Source: Taudactylus pleione (taxonomy: Eukaryota > Chordata > Amphibia > Anura > Myobatrachidae). From it: a stretch of 64,000 nucleotides of DNA. The stretch spans positions 6,062,001-6,126,000 of the forward strand of contig JAUIMM010000202.1 in NCBI GenBank assembly GCA_031769625.1. The letters run 5' to 3'. Below, one piece after another: positions 1 to 9,766 of this stretch. The notes beneath the pieces were generated by a model. The model ran no database searches. It saw only the letters and a program-made list of their open reading frames with translations, and was not told the origin of the DNA. A program made the translations under genes and the position numbers. The first letter of the stretch is position 1; each line of letters starts with the position of its first letter.

Positions 1-1975
1 ATTTGCCTCTGTATAAAGCATTGTTATGTATTATGTTAATACAATGTTATCGTTTGCAAAAAAGTGTTCAATAAATTAATGTATTGTGTTTCTACATTGC
101 TGTGTTGGAGAAAAGGGTCTTGATTCCCTGATTGGCTCAAAAATGGTTTAAATTTAAAATGGTGTTTCATAACTAGCTAAGCCTTAATCTTTACAGTTTG
201 AGGCTTTCCAAAAAGGAGAAACAGTGCAAACGCACCTGCTAAAGATCCAGCGATGGCGGCAAACCTCACAGAATGATCATTCTTCTGACAGGTAAGTGCT
301 ACTAATGGACGTCATCTAGCAGACACTTCCTGCCAAAATACTGTGTATGCTTTGATCATCCAGAACTTTCATCCTACTGATCCTGGAGCTCCATGGGGTC
401 CCACGTAGTGAACACTGTCATTCCTCTGCAAATGACTCATGTTTCTATCTTCTCAGCAAAAGACTCCTAAGTTCCATCTTGACTGTAGACAACATCAGCA
501 GTGGAGAAGAAGGCCAGCCTTTTACCTCTTGGCATCAGGGTGGAGACCAAACAGTGGTCAAAGAAAGATTCCTTCTAAATTGGTGTACTCTACCGCTGTA
601 TTACGACACTTTATTATATTGTTTGGTATCATATTTACCTAATGTTATCTGCCGTAGCATGTTGTCCCTATATAAAATGTTGATGTATCACTGTTATGAA
701 TTGTTATCTGCTGCATTTTAACTTTATGTTTAACATTGTTATATATGTTATACACTTTTTACCTGTATGACATAGTATAATGTGCTTATATTACCATCAT
801 GCATTATCTATATTATTTGTACATTGCCGCAGCATTATGTTTTAAGATTAAATTGTAATGTAATAGTTATATGTTGTTGACTTAAGCAGATATGCCTCTG
901 TATAAAGCATTGTTATGTATTATGTTAATACAATGTTATCGTTTGCAAAAAAGTGTTGAATAGATTAATGTATTGTGTTTATACATTCTTATGTTGGAGA
1001 AAAGGGTCTTGATTCCCTGATTGGCACAAAAATGGTTTAAATTTAAAATGGTGTTTCATAACTAGCTAAGCCTTAATCTTTACAGTTTGAGGCTTTCCAA
1101 AAAGGAGAAACAGTGCAAACGCACCTGCTAAAGATCCAGCGATGGCGGCAAACCTCACAGAATGATCCTTCTTCTGACAGGTAAGTGCTACTAATGGACG
1201 TCATCAAGCAGACACTTCCTGCCAAAATACTGTGTATGCTTTGATCATCCAGAACTTTCATCCTACTGATCCTGGAGCTCCATGGGGTCCCACGTAGTGA
1301 ACACTGTCATTCCTCTGCAAATGACTCATGTTTCTATCTTCTCAGCAAAAGACTCCTAAGTTCCATCTTGACTGTAGACAACATCAGCAGTGGAGAAGAA
1401 GGCCAGCCATTTACCTCTTGGCATCAGGGTGGAGACCAAACAGTGGTCCAAGAAAGATCCCTTCTAAATTGGTGTACTCTACCGCTATATTACGACACTT
1501 TATTATATTGTTTGGCATCATATTTACCTAATGTTATCTGCCGTAGCATTTTGTCCCTATATAAAATGTTGATGTATCACTGTTATGAATTGTTATCTGC
1601 TGCATTTTAACTTTATGTTTAACATTGTTATCTATGTTATACACGTTTTACCTGTATGACATAGTATAATGTGCTTATATTACCATCACGCATTGTCTAT
1701 ATTATTTGTACATTGCCGCAGTATTATGTTTTAAGATTAAATTGTAATATAATAATTATATGTTGTTGACTTAAGCATATTTGCCTCTGTATAAAGCATT
1801 GTTATGTATTATGTTAATACGATGTTATCGTTTGGAAAAAAAGTGTTCAATAGATTAATGTATCGTGTTTATACATTCTTATGTTGGAGAAAAGGGTCTT
1901 GATTCCCTGATTGGCTCAAAAATAGCTTAAATTTAAAATGGTGTTTCATAACTAGCTAAGCCTTAATCTTTACAG

Positions 1976-2070
1976 TTTGAGGCTTTCCAAAAAGGAGAAA
2001 CAGTGCAAACGCACCTGCTAAAGATCCAGCGATGGCGGCAAACCTCACAGAATGATCCTTCTTCTGACAG
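1976..2070 (+). other. Exon-like block A (copy 3), 95 nt, one open frame
   Basis: It is preceded by a good 3' splice-site context: CTTAATCTTTACAG, with TAACTAG and CTTAATC as possible branch-point sequences. An in-frame TAA lies 10-12 nt upstream, as expected if the preceding bases are intronic. Frame 1 is open for all 31 codons (FEAFQKGETV, then QTHLLKIQRW, RQTSQNDPSSD). Frames 2 and 3 contain stops. The block ends CAG immediately before GTAAGT. It is one of the least variable parts of the unit by eye. Copies 6, 12 and 22 have lost one A in the GGCAAACC run (near 4703, 10033 and 18919), which shifts the frame. Several copies (for example 10, 17, 39, 44 and most of 50-67) read TTAAAG rather than TTACAG at the acceptor, which keeps the AG. 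Confidence 0.5.
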
Positions 2071-2235
2071 GTAAGTGCTACTAATGGACGTCATCTAGCA
2101 GACACTTCCTGCCAAAATACTGTGTATGCTTTGATCATCCAGAACTTTCATCCTACTGATCCTGGAGCTCCATGGGGTCCCACGTAGTGAACACTGTCAT
2201 TCCTCTGCAAATGACTCATGTTTCTATCTTCTCAG
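2071..2235 (+). other. Intron-like block (copy 3), 165 nt, GT-AG
   Basis: It begins GTAAGT after CAG, a perfect match to the metazoan 5' splice consensus. It ends GTTTCTATCTTCTCAG, a pyrimidine-rich tract and CAG. TGAC in AATGACTCATG, about 20 nt before the AG, is a plausible branch site. A length of 165 nt is unremarkable for an intron. The donor is polymorphic through the array: I counted 37 copies with CAGGTAAGT, 29 with CAGTTAAGT, 4 with CAGATAAGT (copies 41, 46, 48, 56) and 2 with CACGTAAGT (copies 9, 16). Copy 71 has lost the acceptor AG (AA at 62643-62644). Splicing itself is inferred, not shown. Confidence 0.5.
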
Positions 2236-2500
2236 CAAAAGACTCCTAAGTTCCATCTTGACTGTAGACAACATCAGCAGTGGAGAAGAAGGCCAGCCAT
2301 TTACCTCTTGGCATCAGGGTGGAGACCAAACAGTGGTCAAAGAAAGATTCCTTCTAAATTGGTGTACTCTACCGCTGTATTACGACACTTTATTATATTG
2401 TTTGGCATCATATTTACCTAATGTTATCTGCCGTAGCATGTTGTCCCTATATAAAATGTTGATGTATCACTGTTATGAATTGTTATCTGCTGCATTTTAA
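2236..2500 (+). other. Exon-like block B (copy 3), open to TAA; likely terminal exon of an unrecognised protein
   Basis: The frame continued from block A enters as C|AAA AGA and runs 87 codons to TAA at 2498-2500. Recognisable stretches are KRLLSSIL, TVDNISSGEEGQPFTSW, HQGGDQTVVKERFLLNW and the Leu/Tyr/Cys-rich tail. No convincing 5' splice site follows before the poly(A) signal, so it reads as a last exon. Recurrent substitutions among copies include V/E (TVDN or TEDN), M/I (RSMLS or RSILS) and N/Y (LLNWC or LLYWC). They are not obviously biased to synonymous sites. No initiator ATG lies in this frame near the block's start; the codon at the TVDN boundary is TTG. The frame is broken in copies 4, 18, 21, 50 and 69. 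Confidence 0.5.
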
Positions 2501-2735
2501 CTTTATGTTTAAGATTGTTATATATGTTATATACTTTTTACCTGTATGACATAGTATAATGTGCTTATATTACCATCATGCATTATCTATATTATTTGTA
2601 CATTGCCGCAGTATTATGTTTTAAGATTAAATTGTAATGTAATAGTTATATGTTGTTGACAAGCATATTTGCCTCTGTATAAAGCATTGTTATGTATTAT
2701 GTTAATACAATGTTATCGTTTGCAAAAAAGTGTTC
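2501..2735 (+). other. AT-rich 3'-UTR-like segment (copy 3)
   Basis: This is about 235 nt of AT-rich sequence between the block B stop and AATAAA, with no open frame of note. It contains ATTAAA at 2626-2631, a known weaker poly(A) signal variant. The arbitrary unit junction used here (AAGC at 2661) falls inside it. Length variation between copies is concentrated here and just after: GACAAGC versus GACTTAAGC, and an extra TA in copy 21 near 18583. No RNA gene was seen. Confidence 0.4.
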
Positions 2736-2774
2736 AATAAATTAATGTATTGTGTTTCTACATTGTTGTGTTGG
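2736..2774 (+). promoter_or_regulatory. Poly(A)-signal-like AATAAA with downstream GT-rich element (after copy 3)
   Basis: AATAAA at 2736-2741 is followed within a few bases by the GT-rich run 2746-2774 (TGTATTGTGTTT, then TTGTTGTGTTGG). This matches the layout of an animal cleavage/polyadenylation site and sits about 236 nt past the block B stop. About two thirds of copies carry AATAAA 369 bp before the ATG that lies 18 bp upstream of block B. The other class (about 26 copies, for example 3, 7, 9, 13) carries AATAGA, a poor signal, and usually TTCTTATG in place of TTGTTGTG downstream. Function is inferred from motif and position. Confidence 0.45.
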
Positions 2775-2862
2775 AGAAAAGGGTCTTGATTCCCTGATTG
2801 GCTCAAAAATGGTTTAAATTTAAAATGGTGTTTCATAACTAGCTAAGCCTTAATCTTTACAG
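2742..2862 (+). other. Spacer between poly(A)-like signal and next block A, with 12-bp palindrome
   Basis: About 120 nt with no long open frame. It holds the perfect palindrome TTTAAATTTAAA at 2813-2824, altered in subclasses (GTTCTAAATTTAAA, AGCTTAAATTTAAA, GTTCTAAATCTAAA). It ends in the pyrimidine-flanked CAG acceptor of the next unit. If the array is transcribed through, this piece would lie in intergenic or intronic RNA. Confidence 0.4.
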
Positions 2863-4437
2863 TTTGAGGCTTTCCAAAAAGGAGAAACAGTGCAAACGCA
2901 CCTGCTAAAGATCCAGCGATGGCGGCAAACCTCACAGAATGATCCTTCTTCTGACAGGTAAGTGCTACTAATGGACGTTATCTAGCAGACACTTCCTGCC
3001 AAAATACTGTGTATGCTTTGATCATCCAGAACTTTCATCCTACTGATCCTGGAGCTCCATGGGGTCCCACGTAGTGAACACTGTCATTCCTCTGCAAATG
3101 ACTCATGTTTCTATCTTCTCAGCAAAAGACTCCTAAGTTCCATCTTGACTGTAGACAACATCAGCAGTGGAGAAGAAGGCCAGCCATTTACCTCTTGGCA
3201 TCAGGGTGGAGACCAAACAGTGGTCAAAGAAAGATTCCTTCTAAATTGGTGTACTCTACCGCTGTATTACGACACTTTATTATATTGTTTGGCATCATAT
3301 TTACCTAATGTTATCTGCCGTAGCATTTTGTCCCTATATAAAATGTAGATGTATCACTGTTATGAATTGTTATCTGCTGCATTTTAACTTTATGTTTAAC
3401 ATTGTTATATATGTTATACACTTTTTACCTGTATGACATAGTATAATGTGCTTATATTACCATCATGCATTGTCTATATTATTTGTACATTGCCGCAGTA
3501 TTAGATTTTAAGATTAAATTGTAATATAATAGTTATATGTTGTTGACTTAAGCATATTTGCCTCTGTATAAAGCATTGTTATGTATTATGTTAACACAAT
3601 GTTATCGTTTGGAAAAAAAGTGATCGATAGATTAATGTATTGTGTTTATACATTCTTATGTTGGAGAAAAGGGTCTTGATTCCCTGATTGGCTCAAAAAT
3701 AGTTTAATTTTAAAATGGTGTTTCATAACTAGCTAAGCCTTAATCTTTACAGTTTGAGGCTTTCCAAAAAGGAGAAACAGTGCAAACGCACCTGCTAAAG
3801 ATCCAGCGATGGCGGCAAACCTCACAGAATGATCCTTCTTCTGACAGTTAAGTGCAACTAATGGACGTCATCTAGCAGACACTTCCTGCCAAAATACTGT
3901 GTATGCTTTGATCTTCCAGAACTTTCATCCTACTGATCCTGGAGCTCCATGGGGTCCCACGTAGTGAAAATTGTCATTCCTCTGCAATTGACTCATGTTT
4001 CTATCTTCTCAGCAAAAGACTCCTAAGTTCCATCTTGACTGTAGACAACATCAGCAGTGGAGAAGAAGGCCAGCCATTTACCTCTTGGCATCAGGGTGGA
4101 GACCAAACAGTGGTCAAAGAAAGATTCCTTCTAAATTGGTGTACTCTACCGCTGTATTACGACACTTTATTACATTGTTTGGCATCATATTTACCTAATG
4201 TTATCTGCCGTAGCATGTTGTCCCTATATAAAATGTTGATGTATCACTGTTATGAATTGTTATCTGCTGCATTTTAACTATATGTTTAACATTGTTATAT
4301 ATGTTATACACTTTTTACCTGTATGACATAGTATAATGTGCTTATATTACCATCATGCATTATCTATATTATTTGTACATTGCCGCAGTATTATGTTTTA
4401 AGATTAAATTGTAATGTAATAGTTATATGTTGTTGAC

Positions 4438-5326
4438 AAGCATATTTGCCTCTGTATAAAGCATTGTTATGTATTATGTTAATACAATGTTATCGTTTGC
4501 AAAAAAGTGTTCAATAAATTAATGTATTGTGTTTCTACATTGTTGTGTTGGAGAAAATGGTCTTGATTCCCTGATTGGCTCAAAAATGTTCTAAATTTAA
4601 AATGGTGTTTCATAACTAGCTAAGCCTTAATCTTTACAGTTTGAGGCTTTCCAAAAAGGAGAAACAGTGCAAACGCACCTGCTAAAGATCCAGCGATGGC
4701 GGCAACCTCACAGAATGATCCTTCTTCTGACAGGTAAGTGCTACTAATGGACGTCATCTAGCAGACACTTCCTGCCAAAATACCGTGTATGCTTTGATCA
4801 TCCAGAACTTTCATCCTACTGATCCTGGAGCTCCATGGGGTCCCACGTAGTGAACACTGTCATTCCTCTGCAAATGACTCATGTTTCTATCTTCTCAGCA
4901 AAAGACTCCTAAGTTCCATCTTGACTGTAGACAACATCAGCAGTGGAGAAGAAGGCCAGCCATTTACCTCTTGGCATCAGGGTGGAGACCAAACAGTGGT
5001 CAAAGAAAGATTCCTTCTAAATTGGTGTACTCTACCGCTGTATTACGACACTTTATTATATTGTTTGGCATCATATTTACCTAATGTCATCTGCCGAAGC
5101 ATTTTGTCCCTATATAAAATGTTGATGTATCACTGTTATGAATTGTTATCTGCTGCATTTTAACTTTATGTTTAACATTGTTATATATGTTATACACTTT
5201 TTACCTGTATGACATAGTACAATGTGCTTATATTACCATCATGCATTGTCTATATTATTTGTACATTGCCGCAGTATTATGTTTTAAGATTAAATTGTAA
5301 TATAATAGTTATATGTTGTTGACTTA
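4438..5326 (+). pseudogene. Unit 6: one-base deletion in block A
   Basis: GGCGGCAACC (near 4699-4708) replaces GGCGGCAAACC, so block A would be 94 nt and the joined frame is lost. Units 12 (near 10033) and 22 (near 18919) share the deletion; unit 12 belongs to the duplicated block of unit 6. The unit also has a TACCGTG variant in the intron-like part. Confidence 0.7.
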
Positions 5327-8300
5327 AGCATATTTGCCTCTGTATAAAGCATTGTTATGTATTATGTTAACACAATGTTATCGTTTGGAAAAAAAGTGAT
5401 CAATAGATTAATGTATTGTGTTTATACATTCTTATGTTGGAGAAAAGGGTCTTGATTCCTTGATTGGCTCAAAAATAGTTTAAATTTAAAATGGTGTTTC
5501 ATAACTAGCTAAGCCTTAATCTTTACAGTTTGAGGCTTTCCAAAAAGGAGAAACAGTGCAAACGCACCTGCTAAAGATCCAGCGATGGCGGCAAACCTCA
5601 CAGAATGATCCTTCTTCTGACAGTTAAGTGCTACTAATGGACGTCATCTAGCAGACACTTCCTGCCAAAATACTGTGTATGCTTTGATCTTCCAGAACTT
5701 TCATCCTACTGATCCTGGAGCTCCATGGGGTCCCACGTAGTGAACACTGTCATTCCTCTGCAATTGACTCATGTTTCTATCTTCTCAGCAAAAGACTCCT
5801 AAGTTCCATCATGACTGTAGACAACATCAGCAGTGGAGAAGAAGGCCAGCCATTTACCTCTTGGCATCAGGGTGGAGACCAAACAGTGGTCAAAGAAAGA
5901 TTCCTTCTAAATTGGTGTACTCTACCGCTGTATTACGACACTTTATTATATTGTTTGGCATCATATTTACCTAATGTTATCTGCCGTAGCATGTTGTCCC
6001 TATATAAAATGTTGATGTATCACTGTTATGAATTGTTATCTGCTGCATTTTAACTTTATGTTTAACATTGTTATATATGTTATACACTTTTTACCTGTAT
6101 GACATAGTATAATGTGCTTATATTACCATCATGCATTATCTATATTATTTGTACATTGCCGCAGTATTATGTTTTAAGATTAAATTGTAATGTAATAGTT
6201 ATATGTTGTTGACAAGCATATTTGCCTCTGTATAAAGCATTGTTATGTATAATGTTAATACAATGTTATCGTTTGCAAAAAAGTGTTCAATAAATTAATG
6301 TATTGTGTTTCTACATTGTTGTGTTGGAGAAAAGGGTCTTGATTCCCTGATTGGCTCAAAAATGGTTTAAATTTAAAATGGTGTTTCATAACTAGCTAAG
6401 CCTTAATCTTTACAGTTTGAGGCTTTCCAAAAAGGAGAAACAGTGCAAACGCACCTGCTAAAGATCCAGCGATGGCGGCAAACCTCACAGAATGATCCTT
6501 CTTCTGACAGTTAAGTGCAACTAATGGACGTCATCTAGCAGACACTTCCTGCCAAAATACTGTGTATGCTTTGATCTTCCAGAACTTTCATCCTACTGAT
6601 CCTGGAGCTCCATGGGGTCCCACGTAGTGAACATTGTCATTCCTCTGCAATTGACTCATGTTTCTATCTTCTCAGCAAAAGACTCCTAAGTTCCATCTTG
6701 ACTGTAGACAACATCAGCAGTGGAGAAGAAGGCCAGCCATTTACCTCTTGGCATCAGGGTGGAGACCAAACAGTGGTCAAGGAAAGATTCCTTCTAAATT
6801 GGTGTACTCTACCGCTGTATTACGACACTTTATTATATTGTTTGGCATCATATTTACCTAATGTTATCTGCCGTAGCATTTTGTCCCTATATAAAATGTT
6901 GATGTATCACTGTTATGAATTGTTATCTGCTGCATTTTAACTTTATGTTTAACATTGTTATATATGTTATACACTTTTTACCTGTATGACATAGTATAAT
7001 GTGCTTATATTACCATCATGCATTGTCTATATTATTTGTACATTGCCGCAGTATTATGTTTTAAGATTAAATTGTAATATAATAATTATATGTTGTTGAC
7101 TTAAGCATATTTGCCTCTGTATAAAGCATTGTTATGTATTATGTTAATACGATGTTATCGTTTGGAAAAAAAGTGTTCAATAGATTAATGTATCGTGTTT
7201 ATACATTCTTGTGTTGGAGAAAAGGGTCTTGATTCCCTGATTGGCTCAAAAATAGCTTAAATTTAAAATGGTGTTTCATAACTAGCTAAGCCTTAATCTT
7301 TACAGTTTGAGGCTTCCCAAAAAGGAGAAACAGTGCAAACGCACCTGCTAAAGATCCAGCGATGGCGGCAAACCTCATAGAATGATCCTTCTTCTGACAC
7401 GTAAGTGCTACTAATGGACGTCATCTAGCAGACACTTCCTGCCAAAATACTGTGTATGCTTTGATCATCCAGAACTTTCATCCTACTGATCCTGGAGCTC
7501 CATGGGGTCCCACGTAGTGAACACTGTCATTCCTCTGCAAATGACTCATGTTTCTATCTTCTCAGCAAAAGACTCCTAAGTTCCATCTTGACTGAAGACA
7601 ACATCAGCAGTGGAGAAGAAGGCCAGCCATTTACCTCTTGGCATCAGGGTGGAGACCAAACAGTGGTCAAAGAAAGATTCCTTCTAAATTGGTGTACTCT
7701 ACCGCTGTATTACGACACTTTATTATATTGTTTGGCATCATATTTACCTAATGTCATCTGCCGTAGCATTTTGTCCCTATATAAAATGTTGATGTATCTC
7801 TGTTATGAATTGTTATCTGCTGCATTTTAACTTTATGTTTAACATTGTTATATATGTTATACACTTTTTACCTGTATGACATAGTATAATGTGCTTATAT
7901 TACCATCATGCATTGTCTATATTATTTGTACATTGCCGCAGTATTATGTTTTAAGATTAAATTGTAATATAATAGTTATATGTTGTTGACTTAAGCATAT
8001 TTGCCTCTGTATAAAGCATTGTTATGTATTATGTTAACACAATGTTATCGTTTGGAAAAAAAGTGTTCAATAGATTAATGTCTTGTGTTTATACATTCTT
8101 ATGTTGGAGAAAAGGGTCTTGATTCCCTGATTGGCTCAAAAATAGTTTAAATTTAAAATGGTGTTTCATAACTAGCTAAGCCTTAATCTTTAAAGTTTGA
8201 GGCTTTCCAAAAAGGAGAAACAGTGCAAACGCACCTGCTAAAGATCCAGCGATGGCGGCAAACCTCACAGAATGATCCTTCTTCTGACAGTTAAGTGCAA

Positions 8301-8880
8301 CTAATGGACGTCATCTAGCAGACACTTCCTGCCAAAATACTGTGTATGCTTTGATCTTCCAGAACTTTCATCCTACTGATCCTGGAGCTCCATGGGGTCC
8401 CACGTAGTGAACACTGTCATTCCTCTGCAATTGACTCATGTTTCTATCTTCTCAGCCAAAGACTCCTAAGTTCCATCTTGACTGTAGACAACATCAGCAG
8501 TGGAGAAGAAGGCCAGCCATTTACCTCTTGGCATCAGGGTGGAGACCAAACAGTGGTCAAAGAAAGATTCCTTCTAAATTGGTGTACTCTACCGCTGTAT
8601 TACGACACTTTATTATATTGTTTGGCATCATATTTACCTAATGTTATCTGCCGTAGCATGTTGTCCCTATATAAAATGTTGATGTATCACTGTTATGAAT
8701 TGTTATCTGCTGCATTTTAACTTTATGTTTAACATTGTTATATATGTTATATACTTTTTACCTGTATGACATAGTATAATGTGCTTATATTACCATCATG
8801 CATTATCTATATTATTTGTACATTGCCGCAGTATTATGTTTTAAGATTAAATTGTAATGTAATAGTTATATGTTGTTGAC

Positions 8881-9766
8881 AAGCATATTTGCCTCTGTAT
8901 AAAGCATTGTTATGTATTATGTTAATACAATGTTATCGTTTGCAAAAAAGTGTTCAATAAATTAATGTATTGTGTTTCTACATTGTTGTGTTGGAGAAAA
9001 GGGTCTTGATTCCCTGATTGGCTCAAAAATGGTTTAAATTTAAAATGGTGTTTCATAACTAGCTAAGCCTTAATCTTTACAGTTTGAGGCTTTCCAAAAA
9101 GGAGAAACAGTGCAAACGCACCTGCTAAAGATCCAGCGATGGCGGCAAACCTCACAGAATGATCCTTCTTCTGACAGGTAAGTGCTACTAATGGACGTTA
9201 TCTAGCAGACACTTCCTGCCAAAATACTGTGTATGCTTTGATCATCCAGAACTTTCATCCTACTGATCCTGGAGCTCCATGGGGTCCCACGTAGTGAACA
9301 CTGTCATTCCTCTGCAAATGACTCATGTTTCTATCTTCTCAGCAAAAGACTCCTAAGTTCCATCTTGACTGTAGACAACATCAGCAGTGGAGAAGAAGGC
9401 CAGCCATTTACCTCTTGGCATCAGGGTGGAGACCAAACAGTGGTCAAAGAAAGATTCCTTCTAAATTGGTGTACTCTACCGCTGTATTACGACACTTTAT
9501 TACATTGTTTGGCATCATATTTACCTAATGTTATCTGCCGTAGCATGTTGTCCCTATATAAAATGTTGATGTATCACTGTTATGAATTGTTATCTGCTGC
9601 ATTTTAACTATATGTTTAACATTGTTATATATGTTATACACTTTTTACCTGTATGACATAGTATAATGTGCTTATATTACCATCATGCATTATCTATATT
9701 ATTTGTACATTGCCGCAGTATTATGTTTTAAGATTAAATTGTAATGTAATAGTTATATGTTGTTGA
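8881..9766 (+). repeat. Recombinant unit 11 (5' part like unit 4, 3' part like unit 5)
   Basis: The left part has GGACGTTATC, the canonical CAGGTAAGT donor and CTCTGCAAATGAC, as in unit 4. The right part has TTACATTGTTTGG (9501-9513) and TTAACTATATG, as in unit 5. Unit 5 itself has the TTAAGT donor and CTGCAATTGAC. The switch therefore falls roughly between 9318 and 9503, inside block B, as expected for an unequal exchange in unit register. Confidence 0.75.

Larger units (their letters stand above)
1976..2500 (+). pseudogene. Exemplar gene-3'-end fossil within one unit (copy 3): exon A, intron, exon B
   Basis: Copy 3 shows the arrangement found in every unit. Block A (95 nt, 31 codons plus AG) joins block B (C plus 87 codons and a stop) across a 165-nt intron-like gap with a CAG|GTAAGT donor and a TCTTCTCAG| acceptor. 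The joined frame gives 119 residues starting FEAFQKGETV and ending LLSAAF before TAA, with a Ser codon (AG|C) across the junction. The first ~75 residues are polar and ordinary in composition. From about NWCTLPLYY onward it is rich in Leu, Tyr, Cys and Met and could be a hydrophobic tail or translated AT-rich DNA. There is no initiator Met for the joined frame and no upstream promoter was recognised, so a complete gene is not claimed. The protein family is not recognised. It could be a decayed gene remnant, a transcribed exonised satellite, or chance open frames in homogenised DNA. Confidence 0.5.
2661..3549 (+). pseudogene. Unit 4: block B truncated by premature TAG
   Basis: TTG to TAG in AAAATGTAGATG (stop 3346-3348) removes the last 13 residues of the block B frame. 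The same change is in units 18 and 69. Unit 18 shares other unit 4 markers and is probably related by duplication; unit 69 does not obviously share them. The splice-like signals of this unit are intact. Confidence 0.7.
2661..8880 (+). repeat. 7-unit higher-order repeat, first copy (units 4-10)
   Basis: Seven units, 6220 bp, marked by private variants in order: GGACGTTATC and an early TAG (unit 4), TTACATTG (unit 5), a one-base loss in GGCAACC plus TACCGTG (unit 6), CCATCATGAC with GTGATCAATAG (unit 7), GTATAATG upstream and GTCAAGG (unit 8), CACGTAAG with GTATCTCTG (unit 9), and CAGCCAAAG (unit 10). The same series returns in the next block. Confidence 0.85.

Noticed and set aside
439..642. 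ATG-started 67-codon frame (MFLSSQQKTPKF...) in most units
   Set aside because: It straddles the predicted 3' splice site, lies in a different frame from the joined A-B frame, ends mid-block and is absent or broken in several units. It is most likely a shadow frame, although it is the only ATG-initiated one of any length.
479..721. Treating each 80-codon frame with a TTG start as a bacterial-type gene
   Set aside because: There is no ribosome binding site or operon context, the frame extends upstream of the TTG, and the setting is a eukaryotic tandem satellite with splice-like signals.
1073..1261. 62-codon antisense frame (MKVLDDQSIHS...) in units such as 2, 42, 47, 49, 53, 56-57, 65, 68-71
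   Set aside because: It is open only where CATCTAGCAG has become CATCAAGCAG, so it depends on one substitution. It overlaps block A and the intron-like part on the other strand. No independent support.
1831..1852. CENP-B-box-like sequence around ATCGTTTGGAAAAAAAG
   Set aside because: It resembles the left part of the box but lacks the required CGGG and the TTCG core, so centromeric CENP-B binding is not supported.
2448..2456. TATATAAAA as a TATA box
   Set aside because: It lies inside block B, in AT-rich DNA, with no initiator or downstream gene structure fitting transcription from there.
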